Part shown: in pieces, positions 1 to 10,711 of the stretch
Position numbering within the stretch: the stretch's first letter is position 1
How the letters are laid out: every line of letters begins with the position of its first letter
Translations under genes and position numbers: made by a program
The notes under the pieces: generated by a model
What the model saw: the letters and a program-made list of their open reading frames with translations, nothing else
The model's database searches: none
Told to the model about the DNA's origin: nothing
Origin: Leucaena leucocephala
Lineage: Eukaryota > Streptophyta > Magnoliopsida > Fabales > Fabaceae
NCBI GenBank assembly: GCA_037074615.1
Contig: CM073557.1
Span: forward strand, 11,920,501 to 11,984,500
Length of the DNA stretch: 64,000 bases
Direction: 5' to 3'

Positions 1-680
1 ATTCATAGATGATTTTAGCAGATATGGGTACATCTATCTGATAAACCATAAATCTGAATCTTTTGAAATGTTAAAAAATATTTCAAAATAAAGTACAAAA
101 TCATCTTGGCAAAACAATTAAAGCCCTTCGATCTGATCGGGGTGGTGAATATTTGAGTCAACAATTCATTGATCATCTTAGGAGTTGTGGGATAGTCTCA
201 CAATTGACTCCTCCAGGGACACCACAATGGAATGGAGCTTCTAAACGGAGGAATCGAACACTATTATATATGGTTTGATCCATGATGAGTCAAACAGATC
301 TTCCACCCTCCTTTTGGGACCATGCCCTAGAGACAGCTGCGTTCACACTCAATCGCGTTCTATCTAAGGTAATTGAAAAGACTCCGTATGAGATATGGAC
401 TGGGAGGACACCTAGTTTGTCTTTCCTCAAGATTTGGGGATGCGAGGTCTATGTTAAGTAACAAGCCTCAGACAAATTAGCGCCCAAATCGTCAAAGTAC
501 CTTTTTGTGGGATATCCTAAGGAAACCAAGGGATACTATGTCTACAACCCTGCTAATAACAAAGTGTTTGTTGTCAGAAATGGTATCTTTCTCAAACGAG
601 AATTTATCTCTAAAAGAACCAGTGGGAGAAAGGTACACCTCGAAGAAGTTCGAAAGCCATAAGACACCACAAAACTACAG
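1..680 (+). pseudogene. copia-1 integrase, C-terminal half (broken)
   Basis: Integrase joins retrotransposon cDNA to chromosomal DNA in the nucleus. One frame reads through the end of the catalytic core: a DRGGEY-type block near 137-155, then TPPGTPQWNGASKRRN at about 208-255, which holds the last part of the D,D35E signature region with the expected glutamate replaced (copia elements normally read NG(V)AERRN). It continues into KTPYEIWTGR and LKIWGCEVYV (about 378-455). In-frame stops occur near 277 and 460, and the first 100 bases need frame changes. The copy is a recognisable but dead integrase that leads directly into the reverse transcriptase frame. Confidence 0.85.
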
Positions 681-2411
681 ATGGAAAATAAAGAAGACTC
701 ACAACAAGTTGTTGAGATTCCTCAAGTCACACAAGGTCCACGAAAATCTAATAGGACACGACTTCAGCCTCAGAGATATGGATTTCTGATTTCTAACAGT
801 CGTGATGTGTTGCTCATTGAGCATAATGAGCCGACTACCTATCGAGAAGCTATAGTGGGACCAAACTCTAAAAAATGGCTTAATGCCATGAAGTCTGAGA
901 TGCAATCCATATACAACAATCAGGTTTGGACCTTAGTCGACCCACCTGAAGGTGTAAAAACTGTCGGGTGCAAGTGGGTTTTTAAGGAGAAAACTGACAT
1001 GGATGGCAATGTAAATGTCTTCAAGGTACGACTGGTTGCAAAAGGATTTACTCAAACTCATGGTGTGGACTATGATGAGACCTTTTTCCCAGTTGTAATG
1101 ACCAAATCAATTAGAATTCTCTTTGCCATAACAGCATATTATGACTATGAAATATGGCAGATGGACGTCAAGACAGCCTTCCTTAATGGAAAGCTCCTTG
1201 AGGATGTGTACATGACACAACCTGAAGGGTTTGTGCATTCTGAGAACTCTGGTAAAGTGTACAAGCTTCAAAGGTCCATTTACGGACTGAAACAAGCCTC
1301 TCAGAGTTGGAATCATCGTTTTGATGAAGTAGTCAAAGAGTTTGGATTTCTTCAAAATATTAATGAATCTTGTGTGTACAAGAAGGTTAGTGGGAGCACA
1401 GTTGTGTTTTTGGTACTCTATGTCGATGACATCCTACTTATTGGAAATGACATTCCTACCTTGAAGATTGTCAAGTCTTGGTTAGGAAAGTCTTTCTCGA
1501 TGAAAGACTTGGGTGAAGCCACCTACATCCTAGGAATCAGGATCTATAGAGATAGATATAAAAGACTTATAGGACTCAGTCAGAGTACATACATAGACAA
1601 AATACTGCATAGGTTCAGTATGCATGAATCAAAGAGGGGTTTCATACCCATGTCTCATGGTATTCACCTCAGCAAAGATCTGTGTCCTAGTACATCTGAT
1701 CAGCGAGGTCGCATGAGTAAAGTTCCATATGCCTCGGCCATAGGATCTATCATGTACGCCATATTATGTACTCGATCGGATATCTCGTTTGCCTTAAGTA
1801 TGACTAACAGATATCAACAGGACCCTGGTGAGGGCCATTGGACTACTGTCAATAATATCCTTAAGTACTTAAGAAGGACTAAGGACTTATTCTTGGTCTA
1901 TGGTGGATTGGATGACGAACTCTGTGTAACTGGTTACACAGATGCAAGTTTCCAAACTGACCAGGACGACCAAAAATCACAGTCTGGATATATATTCCTC
2001 CTCAATAATGAAGCAGTAAGCTAGAAGAGCTTTAAGCAGGGCACTGTAGCAGATTCTGCAATGGAAGCTGAGTATATAGCAGCATCTGATGCAGCTAAGG
2101 AAGCCGTTTGGATCAGGAAGTTCATCACGGAACTAGGGGTGATACCTACCATCTTAGATCCAATAACTTTGCTTTATGACAATAGTGGTGCTATTGCACA
2201 GGCCAAAGAGCCTAAGTCACATCAAAGGACTAAGCATATACTCAGGCGATTTCATCTCATCAGAGAAATCAACGATAAAGGTGATATAAAAATATGCAAA
2301 GTAACAGGAGAAGATAATATTGCTGATCCTCTAACAAAGCCGCTTGTGCAGGCAAAGCATGAGCGTCATGTTAAGTCAATGGGAATTAGTCAAATTAATG
2401 ATTGTACCTAG
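681..2411 (+). pseudogene. copia-1 reverse transcriptase-RNase H (one in-frame stop)
   Basis: This makes cDNA from element RNA and degrades the template. The 447-codon open frame starts at an internal ATG (681) that is probably not the natural start, because pol is one polyprotein continuous with integrase. Visible RT blocks are GCKWVFKEK, VRLVAKGFTQ, QMDVKTAFLNG, IYGLKQASQSW and the intact catalytic YVDDILL (about 1420-1440). The frame closes at TAG 2022-2024, where copia proteins normally have tryptophan in a SWKS block, so a single TGG-to-TAG change is the likely break. RNase H resumes in the same frame (2025-2411) with MEAEYIAASDAAKEAVW, the DN/TKH blocks and ADPLTKPL, and ends at TAG 2409-2411. 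It is the best-preserved coding segment in the window. Confidence 0.95.
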
Positions 2412-2416
2412 TGCAA

Positions 2417-2425
2417 GTGGGAGGT
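2417..2425 (+). other. copia-1 polypurine tract
   Basis: The purine run GTGGGAGG stands directly in front of the LTR start TGTTGGAAATC, the usual primer position for plus-strand cDNA synthesis in copia elements. Confidence 0.8.
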
Positions 2426-4379
2426 TGTTGGAAATCGTGCCCTAGGGGTCAATCATTGTCTTATGAACATTATTGATTTATGAATTTATTAATTGTGTTA
2501 TCATATTATTTGCATATTTACTGTGATGACCATCCTTGGATAATTCATGATCTTATCCCAAATATCCTTGGTCGGTCATCTATGTGGGAGCAGATATGAA
2601 ATAAGACCAGTATGACTTTGAAGATATATAGAAATATAAATCAAAGTCATAGGCACATGTAAGAGTACAAGGTGTTGGACTAACTCGCTATGAGAGAGCT
2701 GCATGGGTTACGTCATAAGCTTCTCTCATATACAAACCATGTCACTATACCCTTTGACCTGAGATCATCATGGATTCCTACATGACAAACGCTCAGCTTT
2801 GACCTAGTCAAAAGTCACTTTTGACCGAGTGATCATAAAGACTATGTTCGGGCTTAGTGGTTTTTCATGCGGAGGAATGTGAATGGTCAAGATGGAATTT
2901 GTCCCTCACATTCATAGAGAGATATTACTGAGGCCCTCGATGAGTGAGTTTCATAAATGTATGGCCATACTGTAATAGAAAGGTAGTTCTATTTCTATAG
3001 TCAGACTACTCAGGGATCGAGAAAGTAACGGTCAGGAATAGGAGGATGACATTATCCATGCCTCATCCATGACCAAAATATCCAGTGACAGAAGGGACAT
3101 GATATGGTTGTATAAAAGGTTACGTCATTTAACGATCCTAATATGATTTGGGTAGTCGTTATGTCTTGCTAGAGGCCGTTTGCGACTTGTGGGCCAGTAT
3201 AGCAAATGACCCACTGCCAACTTCATATGGGCCTATAGGGTCGCACATAAAATAGCCCAACACGAACTATGATATCCAGATTCATTGAATCTAAGACATG
3301 TCCAGATTCAATGAATGATCCAGGGTAGATGTATATATTTATTTATATTTATATTCGTATATATATAAATTTGTATATATACATTATATATAAGAGATAT
3401 ATTAGATTTAATTTATAAGGATAAATTAAATCTCTATCACGTTTGAATTTAAAATTCAAATTGATAGGATATCTCATATAAGAGATATTTATAAGATTTA
3501 ATTTATAAGGATAAATTAAATCTCTATCACGTTTGAATTTGAAATTCAAATTGATAGGATATCTCATATAAGAGATATTTATAAGATTTAATTTATAAGG
3601 ATAAATTAAATCTATATCACGTTTGAATTTGAAATTCAAATTGATAGGATATCTCATATAAGAGATATTTATAAGATTTAATTTAGAATGATAAATTAAA
3701 TCTCTATCACGTTTGAATTTGAAATTCAAATTGATATGATATCTCAAATTTGATTTAAGAGAATAAATCAAATATAGTTCAGTCTTATCTTTATTTTAAG
3801 TTAAATAAATAGGTGAATTAAATCTGTGGGACGGATTTAATATAAATATTATTTATTTAATTAGTTTCTTATGAAATTATACAATATATGATGTTGTATT
3901 AATTTTGGAATTAATATAAGATTAACTCCAAAATCCAATTCGGTAGAAAAAAATGCATAGCATCCTATATATCTGATTTTAGGAGCTACGTTTTGAAACA
4001 TATAGAACACAGAAAGGCCAAAGGGAAATCTGCAAAAAGGTTTGCAGATAAGAAACTGTCAAAATAGAGACAGAGATGACGAATTCTTGAGAAAGCCTTG
4101 AAGGGACAGGAGATCCTAGCACGTCATTCGTGGTTGGAACGCTGCTCGTGTGGATACTAGTAGAGGAAGTTGACCTGAGTCGTCGACTTCTTACGATCGG
4201 AAAGGGAGCACGAGCCGCGGAGAGAAGCTGTGAACGTCGTGACCAGAAGCTGTGGAAGTCGCTGAGGAACATTGAGGGTAATGCTTCTTCCCACTTGACT
4301 TAAACATATACGGTAGATCCTGGCAAAGAATGGAAAATTGTTTAAGTAATTTCCACTGCGTGTCTTCCAATTCCTTACA
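2426..4379 (+). repeat. copia-1 3' LTR (about 1954 bp)
   Basis: It starts TGTTGGAAATC after the purine tract and ends ATTCCTTACA. Two further copies of the same LTR, both in reverse orientation, lie at 5400-7240 and 60517-62201 and define the ends independently. The middle part holds four copies of a 90-bp AT-rich unit (3390-3749). The three copies differ in length mainly through that array and small indels. Confidence 0.95.
3390..3749 (+). repeat. 90-bp tandem repeats in the copia-1 LTR, about 4 copies
   Basis: The ten bases ATAAATTAAA recur at 3421, 3511, 3601 and 3691, exactly 90 bp apart. Each unit is built from three short inverted repeats: TTTGAATTTGAAATTCAAA, ATATCTCATATAAGAGATAT and GATTTAATTT...AAATTAAATC. 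Unit-to-unit differences are only a few bases. The 140-codon open frame on the minus strand here exists only because 90 is a multiple of three. Confidence 0.95.
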
Positions 4380-4543
4380 CTGGGTCGTATTTCTAGCCTC
4401 AGGCTCTACCATGGCCATTGTTAATGGCTCAATAGCATCCTGTTCTTCTAGAATGTATTGGACCTTTCGGTGCCAAATATCCCAGTTATCCCCGTTAAGT
4501 TTTTCCCCTTGTTCAATTCAACAATAATGTTCTTTGATGCCAT
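4380..4543 (-). pseudogene. C1 gag, N-terminal fragment (minus copy)
   Basis: The ATG is at 4543 (minus). After about 13 codons the frame must shift to read KLNGDNWDIWHRKVQYILEE, the opening of the copia gag UBN2-type domain, followed by EPLTMAMVEPEARN. The shift falls in a G-run followed by an A-run; the other copy (24610) has one G fewer, so slippage in this run has broken both. Copia-1 interrupts the reading at 4380. Gag would have formed the particle shell. Confidence 0.75.
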
Positions 4544-5399
4544 TGTTCAATATCGGTTATGTGACAAACCTTTTCCACATTAATTTATTGAACCATAATA
4601 CATTTAAGTGAATTTACATATATATAGCACATATAAAGTATACAATATCATGTACTTTTATTATTTTGCTCAGAAAATAATAATATCACTAGGCCCATGA
4701 TCAAGAGAATACGTTTGTACCTCCCATCACACAAGCATTAGCAACACCATCATTTTATATTAAAATTAATATAAGCAATATTCTCATCAAATATTGCTTT
4801 TCATAATACTCATCATCTAAAAAAGCTCCCACTTATAAAAGGTATACATGAATCATAACTAAGATAATTAAATGAAAATGAAACATGTTTCTCTTGCATA
4901 CAAGGCATGTAATAATGATAAGTCTTTACATAGGAAGAGTATAAAAGCATGTCTTTAACAAAGTAAAACAATGGAAATCAAAGTACTAACATACATAATT
5001 TGATATGAGCTTTACAATATTCTAATATCACTTTTCTTAGCTTCTTAAGCTCATGAAGCAGCTTTATAAGGTTAGATACAAATCCTATTGTTCTAAGCCA
5101 ATATGTTTTGCTTATGCGTCTTGGTTTGGGTTTGCCTCTAACTCGTATTGCTTTTATATATTCTATTATGACTTTCAAGTATAATTCAATATGCTTCTTA
5201 TCTGTCATGCATTCAATGTATTTGCCAATCACGCCATTAACGTCTTTTATGGTTGTTAATCTAGCTGCATCTCTTTCAGCTATGTTCAAGGCCAAAGTAG
5301 GGGTGAGAGGTTAGTTCACTTCTTCTCCATCCTCATTTTGAGATTCACCGTTAAGAGTAAGCACCATATTGAAGTTTAAATCTAAAGATACCATTAAAG

Positions 5400-7240
5400 T
5401 GTAAGGAATTGGAAGACAGGCAGCGGAAATTAATTTAAATTTTTTTTCCATTCTTTGCCAGGATCTACCGTATGTGTTTAAGTCAAGTGGAAAGAAGCAT
5501 TACCCTTGTGTTCCTCAGCGACTTCCACAGCTTCTCTCCGTGACTGGTGATCTCTTTCCGATCGCAAGAAGTCGATGCCTCAGGTTGGGTTCCTCTACTG
5601 GTATCCACACGAACAGCGTTTCAACCACGAATGATGTGCTAGCGTCTCCTGTCCCTCCAAGGCTCTCTCAAGAATTCGTCCTCTCCATCTCTACTTCAGC
5701 AGTTTCTTATCTGCAAACCTTTTGCAGATTCCGTTCGGCCTTTTGTATTGTGTGTTGTGTGCCAAAAATGTAGCTCCTAAAATTAGATATATAGTATGCT
5801 CTGCATTTTTTTCAACCGAATTGGATCTTAGAATTAATCTATATTAATTCTGAAATTAATACAATATCACATATTGTATAATTTGATAAGAAACTAATTA
5901 AATAAATAATATTTATATTAAATCCGTCCCACAGATTTAATTCACCTATTTATTTAATTTAAATAAAGATAAGATTGGACTATATTTGATTTATTCTCAT
6001 AAATCAAATTTGAGATATCCTATCAATTTGAATTTGAAATTCAAACGTGATAGAGATTTAATTTATCCTTATAAATTAAATCTTGTAAATATCTCTTATA
6101 TGAGATATCCTATCAATTTGAATTTCAAATTCAAACGTGATAGAGATTTAATTTATCTTTATAAATTAAATTTTGTGAATATCTCTTATATGAGATATCC
6201 TATCAATTTGAATTTCAAATTCAAACGTGATAGAGATTTAGTTTATCCTTATAAATTAAATCCTATATATCCCTTATATATAATATATATATATATGAAT
6301 TTATATATATGAATATAAATATAAATAAATATATACATCAACCCTGGATCATTCATTGAATCTAGACACGTCTTAGATTCAATGAATCTGGATATCATAG
6401 CTCGTGTTGGGCTATTTTGTATGCGACCCTGTAGGCCCATATGAAGTTGGCAGTGGGCCATTTGCTATACTGGCCCAAAAGTCACAAGCGGTCTCTAGCA
6501 AGACATAACGACTACCCAAATCATATGAGGATCGATAAATGATGTAACCTTTTATATAACCATATCATGTCCCTTCTGTCACGCGATATTTTAGTCATGG
6601 ATGAGACAAGGATAATGTCATCCTCCTATTCCTGACCATTACTTTCTCGATCCCTGAGTAGTCTGACTATAGAAATGGAACTACCTTTCCATTACAGTAT
6701 GGCCATACATTTCTCAGACTCACTCATCAGGGCCCCAATAATATCTCTCTACGAATGTGAGGGACAAATTCCATCTTGATCATTCACATTCCTCCGTATG
6801 AAAAACTACTAAACCCGAACATAGTCTTTATGATCACTCGGTCAAAAGTGACTTTTGACTAGGTCAAAGCTGAGCGTTTGTCATGTAGGAATCCATGATG
6901 ATCTCAGGTCAAAGGGCATAGTGACATGGTTTGTATATGAGAGAACCTTATGACGTAACACATGCAACTCTCTCATAGCGGGTCAGTCCAAAACCTAGTA
7001 GTCTTACATGTGCCTATGACTTTGATTTATATCTCTATACATCTTCAAAGTCATACTAGTCTTATTTCATCTCTGCTCCCGCACAGATGATCGACTAGGG
7101 ACATTTAGGATAAGATCATGAATTATCCAATGATGGTCATCACAGTAAACATGCGAATAATATGATAACACAATTGATAAACTCATAAATCAATAATATT
7201 TATAAGATAATGATTGGCCCCTAGGGCACATTTTCCAACA
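5400..7240 (-). repeat. Solo LTR of the copia-1 family (1841 bp) with perfect TSD
   Basis: The sequence is the reverse complement of the 2426-4379 LTR (starts TGTAAGGAATT, ends TTTTCCAACA on the plus strand). TAAAG is present immediately before (5395-5399) and after (7241-7245), a perfect 5-bp target duplication. Removing the LTR and one TAAAG restores the reading seen in the intact C1 copy near 23752. No internal sequence remains, so this is a solo LTR left by LTR-LTR recombination. Confidence 0.96.
6011..6280 (-). repeat. 90-bp tandem repeats in the solo LTR, 3 copies
   Basis: TGAGATAT starts recur at 6011, 6101 and 6191. The unit is the same as at 3390-3749, but with three copies. The 108-codon open frame across it is an artefact of the 90-bp period. 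Confidence 0.93.
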
Positions 7241-7510
7241 TAAAGGCTGTAGAGAAAGTGGTTCGATGGGGAATAATATTTTTGAGCATGGTCCAGGATC
7301 ATCTCCTTCTTCTAGTTCCTCTTGTGAAACTTCCTCCATCAATTCCTCTTAGTCTTCTTCAAAAAGTTCATCAAGATCTTGTTATGGATCCTCCTCAAGG
7401 TCCCCATCGGGGTCCTTTTGTAAGTTTTTCTCTAGGTTATTGACCTCATCCAAGAATGAGATATCATCATTTAAGATATATCCTAGAGGTTCAGTGCTAG
7501 ATGAAGTCAT

Positions 7511-8398
7511 TTTTCACCTAAATAATAACACATTAATTATCATAATTTTTTAGAATTTTTAAACACTAAAAAAATACCATAAAATACACTAAATATTCAT
7601 AAATAGGTCCAGAATTTCCTGCAAATTAGGAAAATTATATGTCAAAATAAATATATTGATTTTAGGGATTTTTAGGAACAAATCGCACCTCAATCGGAGG
7701 TCCCACGCTCCCTCAAGTGCCCCAAGAAGGAAAAATTAAAAAAAAAAAAGAAAACTGAACAGAGCCCACTCTCAGCCTCTGACGCGTGCACTGCACATGC
7801 CAGTCTGGTGTTAGCAACCATAATTTCCTTTTTTTATATTCAATTTTTTTTAATCCAAAAAAAAATGTTTGTTTTTTTTGGATGGGCCTCTATCAGCCCA
7901 CATTTTTTTTTCTTTTTTGGGACTGGGCTGGACGTAGCCCAGTCTGTCCGTGAATAGTGCCCATGATAATTTGTTTTATTAAAGAGGGAAAAAGGCGTCG
8001 TTTCATGGATGAACAATGTCATCCGCTACCTCCAGCCAGGTCTGCATAGACCCGACTGGAAAACAGGTCGGGTCCGACGACCAGACTTATTTTTCACTCA
8101 TAACTTCTCCATTCGACGTCCAATTTTGACGTTCTTGGTGTCATTTTCTTCGTTTTTTGTGCTCTACACAATGGGACTAATTTCAATGCCTAAATCCTCT
8201 ATTTTGTAATGACCCAATATCAAAAACGAAAATTTTCAAGTTCGGTTAACGTTGAATGTGCTTTTGTTCATGGTTTAAATGCATGCTCTATGTATATTAT
8301 CACTAAATAAACACTTTCGAATAGAAATAAGCATAGAAAATAATGCATAACCAGAAAAATAAAAAATCACAGTAAATAATGCGGAAGCATAAAACCTT
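7511..8398 (-). other. C1 non-coding leader between primer site and ORF0 (minus copy)
   Basis: No coding frame is credible here. It contains A/T homopolymer runs (7730-7920) and a GC-rich hairpin at 8049-8074 with the stem GACCCGAC/GTCGGGTC and a 10-base loop. The same hairpin is found in the other copy at 22888-22913. The whole stretch aligns with 22660-23488. Confidence 0.7.
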
Positions 8399-8410
8399 GC
8401 TCTAATACCA
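8399..8410 (-). other. C1 primer-binding site (minus copy)
   Basis: On the minus strand it reads TGGTATTAGAGC, one base from the TGGTATCAGAGC that pairs with the 3' end of initiator tRNA-Met. It starts one base after the LTR end, as expected. Confidence 0.85.
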
Positions 8411-8411
8411 C

Positions 8412-8789
8412 TGAAAGATTTCGGGCGTACCTTGGATCTTCTTCTTATCCACTGAAGTACCCACATGCAATCGGAGTACCTTATATGGACTCTGATACGT
8501 ATGCACAACAAATACACCGAAGGAGGAAGAAAAAACAGAGAAGAATGGCCATTGCAACGTGAACACATAGGGTGCAAAGAAGAGCACAGAAAATTGCTAC
8601 TTTTCTCCTGTTCACTTATGTTCCTGTATGGTGGGGGAAGAGTGGAATACATATACAACTTCTCACTCCCGTATTTGTCTCTGTTTTGAACTTGGGAGAG
8701 CAAAACTGTTCCCTCCATTTCCCACCAATGCATATTCTCATATGAATTGGGCTTAATCCACCATGGGTGAAATGTCCCATTTCCCAACA
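8412..8789 (-). repeat. C1 5' LTR (378 bp), minus copy
   Basis: On the minus strand it starts TGTTGGGAAATGGG and ends ATCTTTCA, followed at once by the primer-binding site. It aligns with the LTRs at 22244-22645 and 45564-45977, sharing the GTGGATTA-GCCCA block near the start and the CAAGGTACG block near the end. Confidence 0.9.
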
Positions 8790-10110
8790 TTTAGTTTGCT
8801 TGAATCCAACAAGAAGGAAAAAAGAAAATAGCGTGTGGAAGTATAATCACAGGCGTTTGGGTTAAGTGAATTTTACAGAGCCGTGGCACTAGTGCATAAT
8901 TTTATTAAGTTTGCTTCAGACAGAAACGTAGCTCGCCAAGATTTGCTGCTATTAGGTTGCAATACTCAACATGGAAGGAAGAGTTAAAAAAAGAGAGCAT
9001 GTTTAGAGAGGTAGGCTTAGGAAGAGATGAAGAGTGTAGTGGTCAAGGTTTATTATGAAATTATATGTTCAAAGTGGAGTGATTTGGGAACTGAAAATTC
9101 AAATTTCCCCTGATTTTCAATTAATAGAAATATACATTCTTTCACAAAAAGAAAAGGAAGATAGATAGATAAGGGTAGAAATTTTTTATATGTAAGTACA
9201 ACGTTAATAGAGTTAGGTTTTAGATTTTGCAGGTAAATTTGTAATTAGTGGACTATTTAAGGGCGTATAATTAATGATAGGAAAATTGTGCATATATGAT
9301 ATTTTTAACTCCACACTCATGTTTTGATGCCGTATATGACTGATTATGACTTAATTTTTCTGTGATTTTGTTTTGACTTCTTTAATAAGTTGTAGGTATA
9401 TAAAAGGACAAAAGTTAAATGAAAATGCAAGTCAGTGTTTTAGAGTTAGTTTAAACCGTGAAAATCTAAAACTAGGCTGAAATGGACTATTTTGGTACTG
9501 ACTAGTCCACCTACGCATAAATATCAATAATCTCATATACATGAACATAAGTAAATAAATCTTAAAGACTCTACATCCATCTATAACAGTGACTTTTATA
9601 TATAGACCTTATCTACACTGCTCTTAAGTATCAAAGCATGTCATTGACTATAAAAATCATCACCCGACAAGTCTGGATCCTCCATCCCCCATGTGCCATC
9701 TAGTGTGTGTCAGGTCTATTTCCTTCTTATAGGAATAGGAATACGGCAGATCATCTAAAATTGTCACTGAGGTCTCTGGCTATTTTGAATATTCAGGAAA
9801 GAAAAAGTTGAGAATAGAGGAGATTGTATCTGGAAAAGTCTAGGGGTATAATCATGATTTATTTAAGAGAGCTCTCCTGGGAAATCCAAAGGGTGATGTG
9901 CGCCAAGTTTTGCATTCATTCAAAAATTGAGGCAAGCATATAGTTAAATTTTTAGGACAATTTTCTAAAACGTGAGAGAATGTAAAGGCTCTGAATAAAA
10001 TGATAGTCAATTAATATTATTATCTGTTGTAACAAATAATAAAAATATTAAGAATAAAATAAAACAATAACAATAGTAAAAATACTAAAATGAGATAATT
10101 TCTAACAAAG
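8790..10110. other. Intergenic stretch, nothing recognised
   Basis: AT-rich sequence upstream of the host gene. I see no coding frame longer than chance, no LTR ends and no RNA gene. It may hold promoter elements of the gene that starts near 10290. Confidence 0.5.
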
Positions 10111-10250
10111 GGTGAGTTGATGGCCTATTGGTACTGAGGTTGTTGTTCATCCTTAGGATGTTTGAGGTCGGATCTGTGTTATTCTTTTAACAATTCAAAT
10201 TACTATCATGTCCTTATAAATAAAAAATAAATAAATGAATAAATAAAAAA
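10111..10250 (+). mobile_element. Possible tRNA-derived SINE with A-rich tail
   Basis: TGGCCTATTGG (10121-10131) fits a pol III box A, and GAGGTCGGATCTG (10164-10176) is a degraded box B at SINE-like spacing. The unit runs into an A-rich tail of ATAAATAA-type repeats (10216-10250). Box B is weak and no second copy is seen in the window, so this is tentative. Confidence 0.35.
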
Positions 10251-10257
10251 GTAAAAA

Positions 10258-10265
10258 TATAAAAG
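10258..10265 (+). promoter_or_regulatory. Candidate TATA box of the DUF3128 gene
   Basis: TATAAAAG lies about 30 bp upstream of a pyrimidine-rich ACTCCCTCATTCTTCCC stretch (around 10288-10305) typical of plant start sites and 5' leaders. The position fits the non-coding first exon that follows. It overlaps the end of the A-rich SINE tail, so the TATA box may be transposon-derived. Confidence 0.45.
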
Positions 10266-10289
10266 AACCCATTAGTTATTTTTGGAGAC

Positions 10290-10711
10290 TCCCTCATTCT
10301 TCCCTTTCGCTATTTTGGGTCGTTGAATGCTTAGGCAGGGAAGAAATTTCTAGAGAGGTGCTCTCTCAGCATATAGGAGATCCCACTCTCAACCAATTCC
10401 CATTTGAGACGTAGAAATTTGCCGGATCCTTGCTTGCTTCCTTTTGTTCTTCCTCCTAGTCAGCAGTGTTCTGCAACGTCAATCGGTTTCTCTCTTGTCT
10501 GTTCGGGGCGTCCTGGTGGTTTAGGAGTGAGTCGAGCTTCACCTCTTCTGTTTTCTCTATTGGTTCACAACCTTCTCCCCTGTTTTGGCTGTTCATCATC
10601 GTGTGTGGTTTGTGGGATTAGATTTTTCTATTTCTCTGATATTGATTGTCCTAAACAAGTTTGAGTGTTTCTCCAACTCAGACATTGAAGAAGAGGAAGC
10701 TATATTGACAG
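10290..10711 (+). other. Probable non-coding first exon (5' UTR) of the DUF3128 gene
   Basis: The stretch is CT-rich and less AT-rich than its surroundings, as plant 5' leaders are. It ends in a consensus donor, ACAG|GTATTG, at 10711/10712. A matching acceptor, TTTGCAG, lies at 12616, four bases before the start codon. The 86-codon open frame inside it has no ATG start, so I treat it as untranslated. Its extent is inferred. Confidence 0.5.

Larger units (their letters stand above)
1..4379 (+). mobile_element. copia-1: 3' part of a Ty1/copia retrotransposon
   Basis: The order integrase, reverse transcriptase, RNase H, purine tract, LTR is that of Ty1/copia on the plus strand. The 5' LTR, gag and protease lie beyond the left edge of the window. 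The element ends in CA at 4379, and the sequence that follows (from 4380) is the gag of another element in the opposite orientation, so this copy is nested. The next five bases (CTGGG) would be one half of the target duplication; the other half is outside the window. Several nonsense codons in pol show that the copy is inactive. Confidence 0.95.
4978..7510 (-). pseudogene. C1 ORF0, minus copy, split by a solo LTR
   Basis: Homologue of the frame at 23489-24157. On the minus strand it starts at ATG 7510 (MTSSSTEPL), runs through an acidic Glu/Pro/Asp-rich part to about 7246, is interrupted by the LTR and its duplicated TAAAG (5395-7245), and resumes to a stop at 4978. The C-terminal part (5295-4978) keeps the blocks YIECMTDK, RVRGKPKP, YWLRTI and LKKLRKV found in the other copy. 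The family stop (TGA after HIK) is changed to TTA here, so the frame runs six codons further. A TAA shortly after the LTR and others upstream show decay. Product and function are unknown; I recognise no domain. Confidence 0.7.
4380..8789 (-). mobile_element. C1 copia element, minus-strand copy (5' part)
   Basis: Reading on the minus strand: LTR (8789-8412), primer-binding site (8410-8399), a leader of about 2 kb with an extra reading frame (ORF0, from 7510), then the start of gag (4543). The copia-1 insertion at 4379 cuts gag, and a solo copia-1 LTR sits inside ORF0. The remainder of the element lies left of the window. A second copy in plus orientation at 22244-24765 aligns through the whole stretch, so the order is a property of the family. 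Confidence 0.88.

Noticed and set aside
3390..3749. CRISPR-like regular repeats
   Set aside because: Units are contiguous without spacers, lie in an LTR, and the context is plant nuclear DNA.
3349..3771. 140-codon minus-strand open frame and its counterpart at 5986-6312 with a 30-residue repeat
   Set aside because: The frame exists only because the LTR tandem repeat is 90 bp, a multiple of three. The translation is low-complexity, and the third LTR has only one unit.
8275..8790. 171-codon minus-strand frame covering the C1 LTR
   Set aside because: It spans the LTR and primer site, starts inside non-coding sequence and has no homologue in the other C1 LTRs, where stops occur.
10404..10664. 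Possible upstream protein in the first exon of the DUF3128 gene
   Set aside because: The frame has no ATG at its start and composition typical of a CT-rich 5' leader.
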